Origin: Spartobacteria bacterium
GTDB lineage: Bacteria > Verrucomicrobiota > Verrucomicrobiia > Chthoniobacterales > UBA10450
Direction: 5' to 3'
Assembly (NCBI GenBank): GCA_003134785.1
Contig: PLCN01000022.1
Location: forward strand, 124,001 to 188,000
DNA length: 64,000 bases
Below the pieces are notes generated by a model, which worked only from the letters and a program-made list of their open reading frames with translations, was not told where the DNA came from and made no database searches. Each line of letters begins with the position of its first letter. Positions within the stretch are counted from its first letter, which is position 1. This document shows, piece after piece, positions 23,537 to 32,058 of the stretch. The position numbers and the translations under genes were made by a program.

Positions 23537-24754
23537 ATGTCTCGCCAACGATCACCGCTCTTTGTCCTCTTCCTCACGGTCTTTATCGATCTCGTGGGCT
23601 TCGGCATCATCATTCCGATCCTGCCGCTTTATGCGGAACATTTTCACGCCACGCCGATCGCCATTGGCTGGCTCACGGGCATTTACTCGGGCATGCAGAT
23701 CATCTTCACGCCCATCCTCGGAAAGCTGTCCGATCGGTTCGGCCGGCGCCCTGTCTTGATGGTGAGCATCGCGGGAACGGCGGTCGGATTCGCTCTCATG
23801 GGTCTGGCGAATGCACTGCCGCTGCTCTTCGTCGCGCGAATACTCGCTGGCATCACGGGCGGAAACATTTCCATCCCGCAAGCCTACATCGCGGATGTGA
23901 CCGCTCCCGAACAGCGTTCTCGCGCGATGGGATTGATTGGCGCTGCGTTCGGTCTCGGTTTCACTTTTGGACCGCTCATCGGTGGAGTTATGAGCCGCAT
24001 TTCCTATAGTGCACCGTTCTTCTTTGCCGCAGGCCTGGCCGTCGCAAACGCCGTTCTGGTTTATTTGATTTTGCCGGAGAGCCTGTCGCACGAGCACCGC
24101 GTGAAGCCCCACGAAGACGCGCCCGTCGCCGAAGTCTTTCGGCATGGACGGGGATGGATGTTTGCTATCGTGGTGGCGACCTACTTTTTTCTTATCGCCG
24201 GCTTTGCGATCATGACCACGCTCTTTGCTCTCTTCACCGAGAAGCGCTTCGGTTACGACGCGCGTGCAAATGGCTATCTCTTTGGCTTCATCGGCATCCT
24301 CACCGTGGTCGTGCAGGGCGGACTGATCGGGAGATTGGTCAAGATATTTGGAGAGGTGACGCTTGCGCGCGTCGGCCTGCTCTTGACGGCGGCTTCCCTG
24401 GCCTTGTTGCCGGTCAGCAGCAATCTGACCATCCTGTTAGTCGCGTGCGCCGGTCTTTCTTTCGGCAGTGGTTTCGCGAGTCCACCTTTGAGCGGCCTGG
24501 CCTCGCAAATGATCGATCGCAGTTGGCAGGGGCGCGCGCTCGGAGTCATGCAATCGGCCGGAAGCGCCGGGCGTCTTCTTGGTCCGCTGCTGGGCGGCTG
24601 GTTATTGATGCTCGATTTGAAAAAACCGATCGCCGAATACGGCCACACGCCTTTCTTCGTCGGTGCGCTTCTCTGTTTCATCGCAGCCGTCCTGGCATTT
24701 TGTTTAAAGAAACCGGCGGACGATCGATCGCTCCAAAATGTTCCAGCCCTGTAG
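23537..24754 (+). CDS. MFS transporter, TetA-like drug exporter
   Basis: A 405-aa inner-membrane protein with twelve predicted helices. The N-terminal pattern FLTVFIDLVGFGIIIPILPL and the loop 2-3 motif GKLSDRFGRRPVL are typical of the TetA/Bcr drug:H+ antiporters. A second signature GFVLGPLIGG-type segment (LGFTFGPLIGGVMS) is at ~134-147. Drug specificity cannot be read from sequence. The TAG stop lies within the CTGTAG border of repeat D1. Confidence 0.9.
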   Translation: MSRQRSPLFVLFLTVFIDLVGFGIIIPILPLYAEHFHATPIAIGWLTGIYSGMQIIFTPILGKLSDRFGRRPVLMVSIAGTAVGFALMGLANALPLLFVARILAGITGGNISIPQAYIADVTAPEQRSRAMGLIGAAFGLGFTFGPLIGGVMSRISYSAPFFFAAGLAVANAVLVYLILPESLSHEHRVKPHEDAPVAEVFRHGRGWMFAIVVATYFFLIAGFAIMTTLFALFTEKRFGYDARANGYLFGFIGILTVVVQGGLIGRLVKIFGEVTLARVGLLLTAASLALLPVSSNLTILLVACAGLSFGSGFASPPLSGLASQMIDRSWQGRALGVMQSAGSAGRLLGPLLGGWLLMLDLKKPIAEYGHTPFFVGALLCFIAAVLAFCLKKPADDRSLQNVPAL

Positions 24755-24868
24755 CCGCCGCCCTGCCTCCTGCGCGCCAAAGCGCTTCGGCGGCGGCGCG
24801 TGGGCGGCGTGGGTTTCGGAGAAACGCCGCGCTAGTCTCTCGCGCTTCGCATAGGGAAGCGGCTATAG
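24748..24868. repeat. Palindromic intergenic repeat, family D (copy 1)
   Basis: Starts ccctgtagccgc and ends gaagcggctatag, with G+C-rich inner inverted segments. Its first TAG is the stop codon of the upstream transporter. Related copy at 53346-53429. Confidence 0.75.
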
Positions 24869-24902
24869 AGCCGCCATCACAGATCGATCCGAATCACATG
24901 CG

Positions 24903-25937
24903 ATGAAGCGTTCGCTTGTTCTTACTCTCGGTGGCTTGGCGCTGGCGGGATGCCTGATTTCACGGGCAACGCGCCGAACCTGTTCGTTCTCGAAAAAAGT
25001 CGTTCTGATCACAGGTGGATCGCGCGGTCTTGGCTTGGTTCTCGCGCGGCAACTCTGCGCCGAGGGCGCTCGCGTGGCGCTGCTCGCACGCGACCCAGAT
25101 GAACTGGCACGAGCACGCGACGAGTTGGTGGGACGCGGCGGCAAAGTGATCACGATCTCCTGCGACCTGCTCGATCGCCCGCAAATCGAATCCGCCGTGC
25201 AGGAGGTCGTGGATCATTTCGGCGGCCTCGACGTTTTGATCAACAATGCGGGCATCATCGAAGTCGGCCCGATCGAGCACATGCAACGCGAAGATTTCGA
25301 GCGCGCGATGAATCTCCATTTCTGGGCGCCCTACAATCTAATCATGAAAGCGATCCCGCATCTGCGGCGGCGCGGCGAAGGACGCATCGTCAACATCGCT
25401 TCCATTGGCGGAAAGGTCGCAGTGCCTCATCTCGCGCCCTATTGCGCGAGCAAGTTCGCGCTCGTCGGCTTGTCCGATGCGCTCCGAACGGAGTTGGCAC
25501 GCGACAACATCCATGTCACGACCGTCACGCCTGGAATGATGCGGACCGGCTCGCACGTGAATGCGAAATTCAAGGGCGATCACCGCGCTGAATACACCTG
25601 GTTCGCGATCTCGGCGGCACTGCCATTGGTTTCCCTCAAAGCCGAACGCGCCGCCGCGAAAATAATTTCCGCATGCCGGCGTGGATCGCCTTCCCTGACG
25701 ATTCCGCTTTCGACCCGCGCGATGGTTGTCGGCAACGCGTTGTTTCCGAACGTTACTGGAAGCGCGATGAAGGTAGCCAACTCGTTTCTGCCACCACCGG
25801 GCGATCCGGAAGGCGATTCATTGCGCTCAGGTTGGGAAAGCCGTTCCGAACGATCGATGCCGCGATGGCTCGCCCGCTTTGCTGATCGCGCCACCGCGCA
25901 GAACAATGAAAGGCGCGGCGCCGCTGGCGGTCAGTAG
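24903..25937 (+). CDS. Short-chain dehydrogenase/reductase
   Basis: A 344-aa SDR. A lipoprotein- or membrane-like N-terminus (LVLTLGGLALAGC) precedes the Rossmann fold: TGGSRGLG at 37-44 binds NAD(P), NNAG at 114-117, and catalytic S167, Y180 and K184 (YCASK). The ~90 residues beyond the core include a Ser/Arg-rich end. Substrate unknown. C17 resembles a lipobox cysteine (LALAGC), which would make it membrane-tethered; that is unusual and inferred. Confidence 0.9.
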   Translation: MKRSLVLTLGGLALAGCLISRATRRTCSFSKKVVLITGGSRGLGLVLARQLCAEGARVALLARDPDELARARDELVGRGGKVITISCDLLDRPQIESAVQEVVDHFGGLDVLINNAGIIEVGPIEHMQREDFERAMNLHFWAPYNLIMKAIPHLRRRGEGRIVNIASIGGKVAVPHLAPYCASKFALVGLSDALRTELARDNIHVTTVTPGMMRTGSHVNAKFKGDHRAEYTWFAISAALPLVSLKAERAAAKIISACRRGSPSLTIPLSTRAMVVGNALFPNVTGSAMKVANSFLPPPGDPEGDSLRSGWESRSERSMPRWLARFADRATAQNNERRGAAGGQ

Positions 25938-25961
25938 AGTCTCGCCCTGCCAGAGTTCCGG

Positions 25962-26504
25962 ATGAGCACGAAACGGCTCTTCGTTAGCATCGAGCTTCCG
26001 CACTCCCTAGCTCAACATCTCGCAGAGTTAAACCCAAGCCTGCGCGGCGTCCGCTGGCTCGCGCCCGAACAGATGCATCTGACGCTCAGCTTTCTCGGCA
26101 ACGTTTCTAACGAAGTCGAAGAAGCCCTCAAGAAAAATCTGAATGCGATCGAGTGGAAAGCGTTCTTCCTTCCCATTTGCGGTTTCGGGACGTTTCCCGG
26201 AAAAGGCGAGCCGAATATTCTTTGGATCGGAGTCGGCACCGGGCATCCCCATCTTTTTCAACTGCACAAACGGGTGCAGGAAGCCGCGCTCCGAGCGGGA
26301 CTCGAGCCCGATCTGCGATCGTTCCATCCGCATATCACCATCGCGCGTTGTCGCGACGTTTCCGCGGAATCAATCCGGCCTTTTCTCCGCACGCACGCCG
26401 CGTTCGATGCTGGAATGATTCACGTAGAATCTTTCTGCCTCAATTCCAGCGCGCTCACACCGAGCGGGTCGATTTACACCTGTGAACTTTCAGTGCGCGC
26501 GTAA
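25962..26504 (+). CDS. thpR: RNA 2',3'-cyclic phosphodiesterase
   Basis: A 180-aa LigT/ThpR 2H phosphoesterase. Both catalytic motifs are visible: HLTLSFLG at H39 and HITIARC at H124, with the starting strand KRLFVSIELP. It hydrolyses 2',3'-cyclic ends to 2'-phosphates. This is the second 2H phosphoesterase in the window, after the cyclic-phosphodiesterase-like gene at 557. Followed 12 bp later by palindromic repeat C1. Confidence 0.93.
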   Translation: MSTKRLFVSIELPHSLAQHLAELNPSLRGVRWLAPEQMHLTLSFLGNVSNEVEEALKKNLNAIEWKAFFLPICGFGTFPGKGEPNILWIGVGTGHPHLFQLHKRVQEAALRAGLEPDLRSFHPHITIARCRDVSAESIRPFLRTHAAFDAGMIHVESFCLNSSALTPSGSIYTCELSVRA

Positions 26505-26515
26505 CGACCGCCGTT

Positions 26516-26653
26516 CCTGGGGAGCGCAGGCTGCCAGCCTGCAGTTGCCGGCAGCTTCTCTTGCGAAGCAACTATTCTTCTGGTCCAGCAACTCGAACGA
26601 GCCGTCTCGGCAGGCTGCCGAGACCAGCAGGCTGGCAGCCTGCGCTCCCCAGG
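26516..26653. repeat. Palindromic intergenic repeat, family C (copy 1)
   Basis: Outer arms cctggggagcgcaggctgcc... and ...ggcagcctgcgctccccagg, with inner inverted segments. Interrupts the 3' end of the cysteine-synthase-like gene. Sister copy at 39940-40080. Confidence 0.9.
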
Positions 26654-27243
26654 AATAGGATTCGCTTACCGGCCCAAAGACCCTTTGTCACCTTCAACGA
26701 AGCGGCCGTCCCCACGCAGTGCACGAAGGCATCGATCTCCCCCTTCGTTTGACTCCAGATCTCTTCGCCTAACGAGTAATAGCCCGCGATGCTGTCCTGG
26801 TTGTTGAGTTGGTCGATCCAATAGGTGTGAGGCTCCTGGCTCAACCCACGGGCGGCCTCGATCATGTCCAGGATCAGTTTCCTGGTGGTGAGGCCTCCTT
26901 CGCTTCGGACGAGCGTCAGCTCCGCGCCCAGCGCGGCCATGTGATCCCGCTTCTCCTGGCTGAACGCATCGGAGGTAACGATCCGGATTCGGTAGCCTTT
27001 GGCGGCGCAGACCAAGGCCAGCGAGGCGCCCGTGCTGCCACCAGTATATTCAACGACGGTATCTCCGGGTTTCAATCGACCGTCCTCCTCTGCCCGCGCA
27101 ATCACAGCCTGCGCCATCCGGTCCTTCATGCTGCCGGTTGGGTTCTCCCACTCGAGCTTCACGAAGATGTCCGCACAATTGGGTGGAACGACCTAGCGAA
27201 GTCGAATCATCGATGTGTTTCCAATCGCTTGGAGAATGTCCAT
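26572..27243 (-). pseudogene. Broken cysteine synthase-like (PLP fold-type II) gene
   Basis: The remnant reads MDILQAIGNTSMIRLR-stop-VVPPNCADIFVKLEWENPTG, then SMKDRMAQAVIARAE, VVEYTGGSTGASLAL and GAELTLVRSEGG. The PLP lysine (SMKDR) and the phosphate loop (TGGSTG) are there. Codon 17 is TAG (27195-27193), most simply a changed Lys/Glu codon, so translation could only restart at the GTG at 27162. Past AASLKVTKGLW the family sequence stops and the frame runs into repeat C1, so about the last third (~100 aa) is missing. Non-functional in all likelihood. Confidence 0.85.
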
Positions 27244-27296
27244 GGGTCTAGCGCGTTCGTTTCGAACTATAGTTAAAGCGCAACGATTCGCGATCG

Positions 27297-28115
27297 TCAG
27301 CTTTCGACGGTGACAATGTGTGCCTGAATCTTCCCGTCCACCGCACCCGCACCGAAACGTTGAGCGATCGTTTCCGCCGCGATGTCAGTTGCTTCGCCGA
27401 GCCGAGACACGCCGCGCGCCTCGATCTCGTTCCTTAGTGGTGTCCCCTGGCAGTAGGCGATCGCCGGTATCTGGCTCGATTCGGCCCAACTGCGCGCTGG
27501 CAGCGTTGTGATTTGGGGTGGCGTAATGAACCCACCGTTCGCAAGATCTCGCTCGATGCTCGAATGGTCGTAGTAGCTGTAAGGCGTGCGGGCGAGGAAG
27601 CGAGGCGGGTCCTCGGGAAATAGCGAAGCGAGTGCCGTCGTCACTGTGTCAGCGAATTCGTTTTCTTCGATCCGATCCCACACATTGAAAATGAAGACGC
27701 CTCCGGACCTGAGGACGCGACGCGCCTCAGAAAACGCTTTCGACTTTTCGGGAAAGAACATGACTCCAAATTGGCAGACAACGGCATCGAACGTTCCGTC
27801 GCGAAAGGGCAGTTGCATGGCATCAGCCTGACGCCACTCCACCGGGCGCGTGGTGCCAATCGCGGAAGCCAGGTCGAGCATTGGCTGATTGAGATCCGTG
27901 GCGATGATAGAGGCGCTTTCGGGTAGGACGGATGCCAGTTTGCGAGTCACGACGCCCGTCCCGGCTGCGATCTCGAGTATCCGAGTAAGGGACCTGGAAG
28001 CTAGCCGATTCGCCAAGTCCAGCGCGTATGGTTCAAAGATAAGCGGAACGAGAAAGGTCTCGTAAAGCTGCGGAATTGAGCCAGTGAAAACGTCGTCGGT
28101 GCCGGGATTACTCAT
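27297..28115 (-). CDS. Class I SAM-dependent methyltransferase
   Basis: A 272-aa UbiE/Methyltransf_11-type protein. Motif I is LEIAAGTGVVTRKL (~47-60), motif II has ATDLNQPMLDLA, then QADAMQLPFRDGTFDAVVCQ and LRSGGVFIFNVWD (post-I to III). It would transfer methyl groups to a small molecule; substrate unknown. Stands alone, with 120 bp to the DUF2442 gene upstream on the same strand. Confidence 0.9.
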   Translation of the reverse strand: MSNPGTDDVFTGSIPQLYETFLVPLIFEPYALDLANRLASRSLTRILEIAAGTGVVTRKLASVLPESASIIATDLNQPMLDLASAIGTTRPVEWRQADAMQLPFRDGTFDAVVCQFGVMFFPEKSKAFSEARRVLRSGGVFIFNVWDRIEENEFADTVTTALASLFPEDPPRFLARTPYSYYDHSSIERDLANGGFITPPQITTLPARSWAESSQIPAIAYCQGTPLRNEIEARGVSRLGEATDIAAETIAQRFGAGAVDGKIQAHIVTVES

Positions 28116-28235
28116 AGCCGTCGCTTGTGCTTGGAAGTCACCGCGTTCTAACGAGAAAGAGCTTGGCTACTCCGAATGTGCTCGCGAGCGGGCTGCATTG
28201 CTAGTTAGACCCAAACTCCTCGCCCGAGGACCAGC

Positions 28236-28487
28236 CTACGAAGACTGTTTTCGATTTTGCCCGAAATCGCCTTGGGCCAGGCCTCGAAACGAAAGATCTT
28301 CATCTAGCTCGGGCCAATGTAAACCGAAGGGGGAAATCTCGATGTTATTCAGTTGCTTCGCCGATCCTTTCGCCAGCCTTGGGTTGTCCGCGATGGCAAA
28401 TCGAATCTCAGCTCCGCTTTCCATCGAGACGATGACAAAGCCGTCGCGGAAGCAGACCGAGCGAGCTGTGTCATTTAATGTGTTCAT
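28236..28487 (-). CDS. DUF2442 protein, partner of the DUF4160 gene
   Basis: An 83-aa protein with the DUF2442 pattern: VCFRDGFVIVSMESGAEIRF, then PRLAKGSAKQLNNIEISPFG and a C-terminal LDEDLSFRGLAQG. Such proteins are widely encoded beside DUF4160 proteins, in an arrangement like toxin-antitoxin modules. Here the start overlaps the DUF4160 gene end by 17 bp, so the two are co-translated. Biochemical roles of the pair are not established as far as I know. Confidence 0.85.
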   Translation of the reverse strand: MNTLNDTARSVCFRDGFVIVSMESGAEIRFAIADNPRLAKGSAKQLNNIEISPFGLHWPELDEDLSFRGLAQGDFGQNRKQSS

Positions 28488-28704
28488 GCCACTTCCTGAT
28501 TATAAGTTGCTTGTTCTCCTCGGCAAGCTGTTGAGCTTTAGATAATTGATTCACCTTCAATCCTTGCGATTCGCGCAAGGCAATTTCCTTTTCGACCTCG
28601 AAGACGGCTTCCCCGCTACCGTAACGCACATGCACGTGAATCGGTCGGTGATCGTTGCTGTAAAAGAAAAAGCGGTATCCATCTTTCTCGAAAACCGTCG
28701 GCAT
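28471..28704 (-). CDS. DUF4160 protein (toxin-antitoxin-like partner)
   Basis: A 77-aa protein: MPTVFEKDGYRFFFYSNDHR, then PIHVHVRYGSGEAVFEVE and a helical C-terminus LAEENKQLIIRKWHEHIK. The FYSNDH-P-H-HV pattern defines DUF4160. Upstream member of a two-gene unit with DUF2442. Which partner would be toxic, if any, is unknown. Confidence 0.88.
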   Translation of the reverse strand: MPTVFEKDGYRFFFYSNDHRPIHVHVRYGSGEAVFEVEKEIALRESQGLKVNQLSKAQQLAEENKQLIIRKWHEHIK

Positions 28705-28811
28705 TGAATCAGATTCTACGAAACCCGAGCCCGTGGCGAGACTGAACGCGCCAGCCCGCTAGGCAAAACGTCAGGAGCTATGGAATCTCAAGTGCCGGGA
28801 TCAGCGCGCTG

Positions 28812-28930
28812 CTAAAGCTCTCGACTGGATAAGGGCGCGGCTACTTCTTCGAGCGACTTTCTCTCGGCATCGACGCCGATCCAGGCTTCGACGATCGCGC
28901 CGACAATCCAGGCAGGCGATGCGCCTGTCC
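28812..28930 (-). pseudogene. C-terminal remnant of an MFS transporter
   Basis: A minus-strand frame reads IVGAIVEAWIGVDAERKSLE, then EVAAPLSSREL-stop, against ILGAVVEAWIGVDAERKSLE then HVATPLSCKL-stop of the intact MFS transporter at 32059-33486. Only this tail remains; no transmembrane body is present upstream. The DNA similarity ends near 28930. Confidence 0.85.
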
Positions 28931-29022
28931 AACAAACGGCGAAAAGAGGTTCGCGCCGGCTCGCAGGGCTTGAATCCCGATTGTTCTTGCTGGCGCGGAA
29001 CCAAACACGTATCTCTAGTTGA

Positions 29023-32000
29023 ATGTTCCCCGACCGGAAAGGGTTGAGTGCTATAACTAGTGCTCTCCTGATAGCCTGCGCAGCGTCTTCGGTGATCCCG
29101 GGTAAGGCGCTCGCGGCGGCCTACGGTGTGAATCTTCTTGTTAATGGCAATGCCGAAGCTGGCCCCGCCTCGCTGACCGGAACGCCGGTGCCCGTGCCGG
29201 GGTGGACCGTGAGCAGCGCCTTTACGGTGGTGCCTTATGGAGCGGCGGGCGGATTCCCCACGGCGAGCCAGGGACCACCGGATGGGATGAACCAGTTCTT
29301 CGCGGGCGGCAACGCAGCTACGAGCACGGCGACGCAAGACATTGATGTCTCAGACAACGCTGCCGACATCGACGCCGGAAATGTGGTTTGCGACTTCTCC
29401 GCCTGGCTCGGCGGCATGGCCGACCAGGAGGATAACGCGATGATGACGGTGATCTTTAACGCCGCCGATATGACCCAGATCACCAGCCCCACCATCGGTC
29501 CGGTGACAGCGGCTGATCGTTCCTCTCAAACGAAATTGCTTCTTCGCGGTGACAGTATCGATGTTCCGCAAAACACACGCTCCATTAGAGTGAACCTCGC
29601 CATGCAGCGCGACCCGACGGATACCTTCAATAACGGATACGCCGATAGCCTCAGCGTTATCTTGCGCGGTCCGGCAATGGTCACCACCACTGCGGATTCG
29701 GGGCCCGGCAGTCTTCGCGAAGGCATCACAAATGGCAGCGTTGTCATCACCTTCGATCCGAAGGTCTTTGGTGAACCCCACGGCCCGCAAACCATTACGC
29801 TGCAATCTGCGTTGCCGTCGATAGCGGGAACGCAATCCATCATCGGACCCGGGGCAAACCTCTTGGCCGTAAGCCGTTCGAGTGATAGTGGCGCTGCCAA
29901 GTTCCCAATCTTCAGCATCGGAAGTCCCGAAGGCCTTTTCCTTTCCTCAGTGAGTATCCGCGGACTCACGATGACCAACGGAGATGTGTCCAGCAGTGTG
30001 AGCGGAGCCGGTGGGGCCATTTCGGTTTCTTATGGCAACCTGGTCCTAGAAGGTTGCGTGTTGACCGGCAGCAAGGCTGATGATTACGGCGCGCTTTGGT
30101 CAGTCAATGCAACGGTCCTGCTCGACGGCTGTACTATTTCCAATAATACAGCGAGCCGTGTCGGCGCGATCGGCAATGAGGCTAAGTTTGGCGGCACGTC
30201 CACGATGACGATCACCAACTGCACGATCAGTGGAAATACCACTTCCGACCCAGATTCAGCCATGGGCCCCGAGGTCCTGCGCAACCAATCGGATGCCGCC
30301 GATGCAACGGCAATGATGAAGCTGGATTCTACGACCATCAACGGCAACACCGGCGGTTTCCGTCAGGTCACATCGGGCGATGACACGAAAGCAATCATCA
30401 GCCTTCAGAACAACATTATCGCCTCGACCGGAGCAAACTTTACCGTCAATGCTGGCGGCACCTACGTCTCGCAGGGTTATAACCTAAGCAACAAGAGCGA
30501 CTCTGCCGTCCTCAATCAAACTGGGGACCGAAATAACACGAACCCGATGCTCGGCCAGCTGCAAGACAATGGCGGCTCCGTTCCGACGCACGCATTGCTG
30601 GCGGGTAGTCCGGCGATCGATAAGGGAAAAACCAGCCTGACGACGGATCAGCGAGGGTTTCCCCGTCCGTTCGATGATCCGGCGTCGCCGAGTGGAGGCG
30701 GCAACGACACCGACATCGGTGCGTACGAATTCGGCAGCAGTCCGAAAGCACTTGGCAACATCTCCACGCGGCTACAGGTGGACTCCGGCGATAATGTGCT
30801 GATCGCTGGATTCATCGTGTCTGGAACGCAGCCGAAGAAGGTGATCATTCGCGGGATCGGCCCATCACTGCCGTTGGCGGGGCATCTGGATGACCCGACG
30901 CTGGAGCTGCGTGACTCGAGCGGAGCGCTCCTCGATTCAAATGACGATTGGGTGAACTCGCCTGACAAGCAGGCGATCATCGACAGCACCATCCCGCCGA
31001 CGAATGATCTGGAATCGGCGATCGTAGCGACGCTACCAGCTAACGGATCGAGTTACACGGCCGTCGTCCGAGGGAAGAATGGAGGAACTGGGATCGGCGT
31101 TGTGGAGGTTTATGATCTCGACGCCGCGGCGGATTCGAAACTGGCGAACATTTCCACACGCGGATTCGTTTCTACCGGCGACAACGTGATGGTCGCGGGA
31201 ACGATCACCGTGGGTTCGACGCCGCAGAAGGTTATTATCCGAGCGATCGGTCCTTCGTTATCGGTACCGGGCAAGCTGGCGGACCCAACTCTCGAACTGC
31301 GGGATGCAAACGGCGAATTGATCGACGCGAACGACAACTGGGGTGACAGCCCGAACAAACAGGCCATCCTCGATAGCACCATCCCGCCGAAGGATCCGCT
31401 CGAATCGGCGATTGTAGCGACGTTACCGCCAGGTAATTTCAATTACACCGCAATCGTGCGCGGCGCCGGGAATGGCAGCAGCGCAGTCTCGACTTCGGAG
31501 GCAGTCTCGCCGAGCGTTAGCCGAACCCAGTTTGGGTCTGGTAATACCTTGGAAATTCAGCGGGTCCAGTTCGCCCGCATTCCGATCGGCGGTAGTTTCC
31601 AGCTCATCGTCCGGCGCCCGACTTCCATCGTGAGCGGCCAGCCGGGCGACAGGGCCGCGCTCGAAGACAGCATCACCGTTCCTTGGAACGCGACCGCCGA
31701 TGAGATCAAGGCGGCCATCATGGCGTCATCTAAGTTTTACAAGTACGATCAGAATAATAATCTCACCGCCGGGCCGGCCGGATTCCACACTCTGTTTGAT
31801 AGTGGCAGCGGGCTTGGCATCACCGGGAACGAAGGCTTTCGCCGCGAGCCAGTGATCACAGGCAGCGTCACCGATTTCACGATTCAATTCGGCACGCTTA
31901 CGACCGGAGTCGTCGGGACCAGAAACACTTGGATAAGAGGGCTCCCGCTTGTCCAGGTTGACGATAGCTCGATCGTTTACGACAACTTCGGCATCGCCGT

Positions 32001-32025
32001 AGTAGAAGTTTATGCGCTGCACTAG
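29023..32025 (+). CDS. Large secreted surface protein: beta-helix plus tandem C-terminal domains
   Basis: A 1000-aa protein with a signal peptide (~10-32). Order: N-terminal jelly-roll-like domain (NLLVNGNAEAG, ~38-215), a right-handed beta-helix opened by a CSLREG-like GPGSLREGITNG (~226-570) and closed by the choice-of-anchor-Q-type DNGGSVPTHALLAGSPAIDK ...DIGAYEFG, then two copies of an NISTR..GDNV domain starting near 578 and 708. The second copy is split by ~170 residues (819-989) before its last strand GIAVVEVYAL. This looks like an adhesin or polysaccharide-binding protein. The terminal tandem domain is, in my experience, typical of soil Verrucomicrobiota. Confidence 0.85.
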   Translation: MFPDRKGLSAITSALLIACAASSVIPGKALAAAYGVNLLVNGNAEAGPASLTGTPVPVPGWTVSSAFTVVPYGAAGGFPTASQGPPDGMNQFFAGGNAATSTATQDIDVSDNAADIDAGNVVCDFSAWLGGMADQEDNAMMTVIFNAADMTQITSPTIGPVTAADRSSQTKLLLRGDSIDVPQNTRSIRVNLAMQRDPTDTFNNGYADSLSVILRGPAMVTTTADSGPGSLREGITNGSVVITFDPKVFGEPHGPQTITLQSALPSIAGTQSIIGPGANLLAVSRSSDSGAAKFPIFSIGSPEGLFLSSVSIRGLTMTNGDVSSSVSGAGGAISVSYGNLVLEGCVLTGSKADDYGALWSVNATVLLDGCTISNNTASRVGAIGNEAKFGGTSTMTITNCTISGNTTSDPDSAMGPEVLRNQSDAADATAMMKLDSTTINGNTGGFRQVTSGDDTKAIISLQNNIIASTGANFTVNAGGTYVSQGYNLSNKSDSAVLNQTGDRNNTNPMLGQLQDNGGSVPTHALLAGSPAIDKGKTSLTTDQRGFPRPFDDPASPSGGGNDTDIGAYEFGSSPKALGNISTRLQVDSGDNVLIAGFIVSGTQPKKVIIRGIGPSLPLAGHLDDPTLELRDSSGALLDSNDDWVNSPDKQAIIDSTIPPTNDLESAIVATLPANGSSYTAVVRGKNGGTGIGVVEVYDLDAAADSKLANISTRGFVSTGDNVMVAGTITVGSTPQKVIIRAIGPSLSVPGKLADPTLELRDANGELIDANDNWGDSPNKQAILDSTIPPKDPLESAIVATLPPGNFNYTAIVRGAGNGSSAVSTSEAVSPSVSRTQFGSGNTLEIQRVQFARIPIGGSFQLIVRRPTSIVSGQPGDRAALEDSITVPWNATADEIKAAIMASSKFYKYDQNNNLTAGPAGFHTLFDSGSGLGITGNEGFRREPVITGSVTDFTIQFGTLTTGVVGTRNTWIRGLPLVQVDDSSIVYDNFGIAVVEVYALH

Positions 32026-32058
32026 TTAGTAAAAAACGCCTCGATCGGCGATCGCGGC

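Noticed and set aside
3598-27195. UUA-anticodon tRNA as suppressor of the TAG in the cysteine-synthase-like gene
   Set aside because: A UUA anticodon primarily reads UAA, the gene also lacks its C-terminal third, and nothing ties the two loci together.
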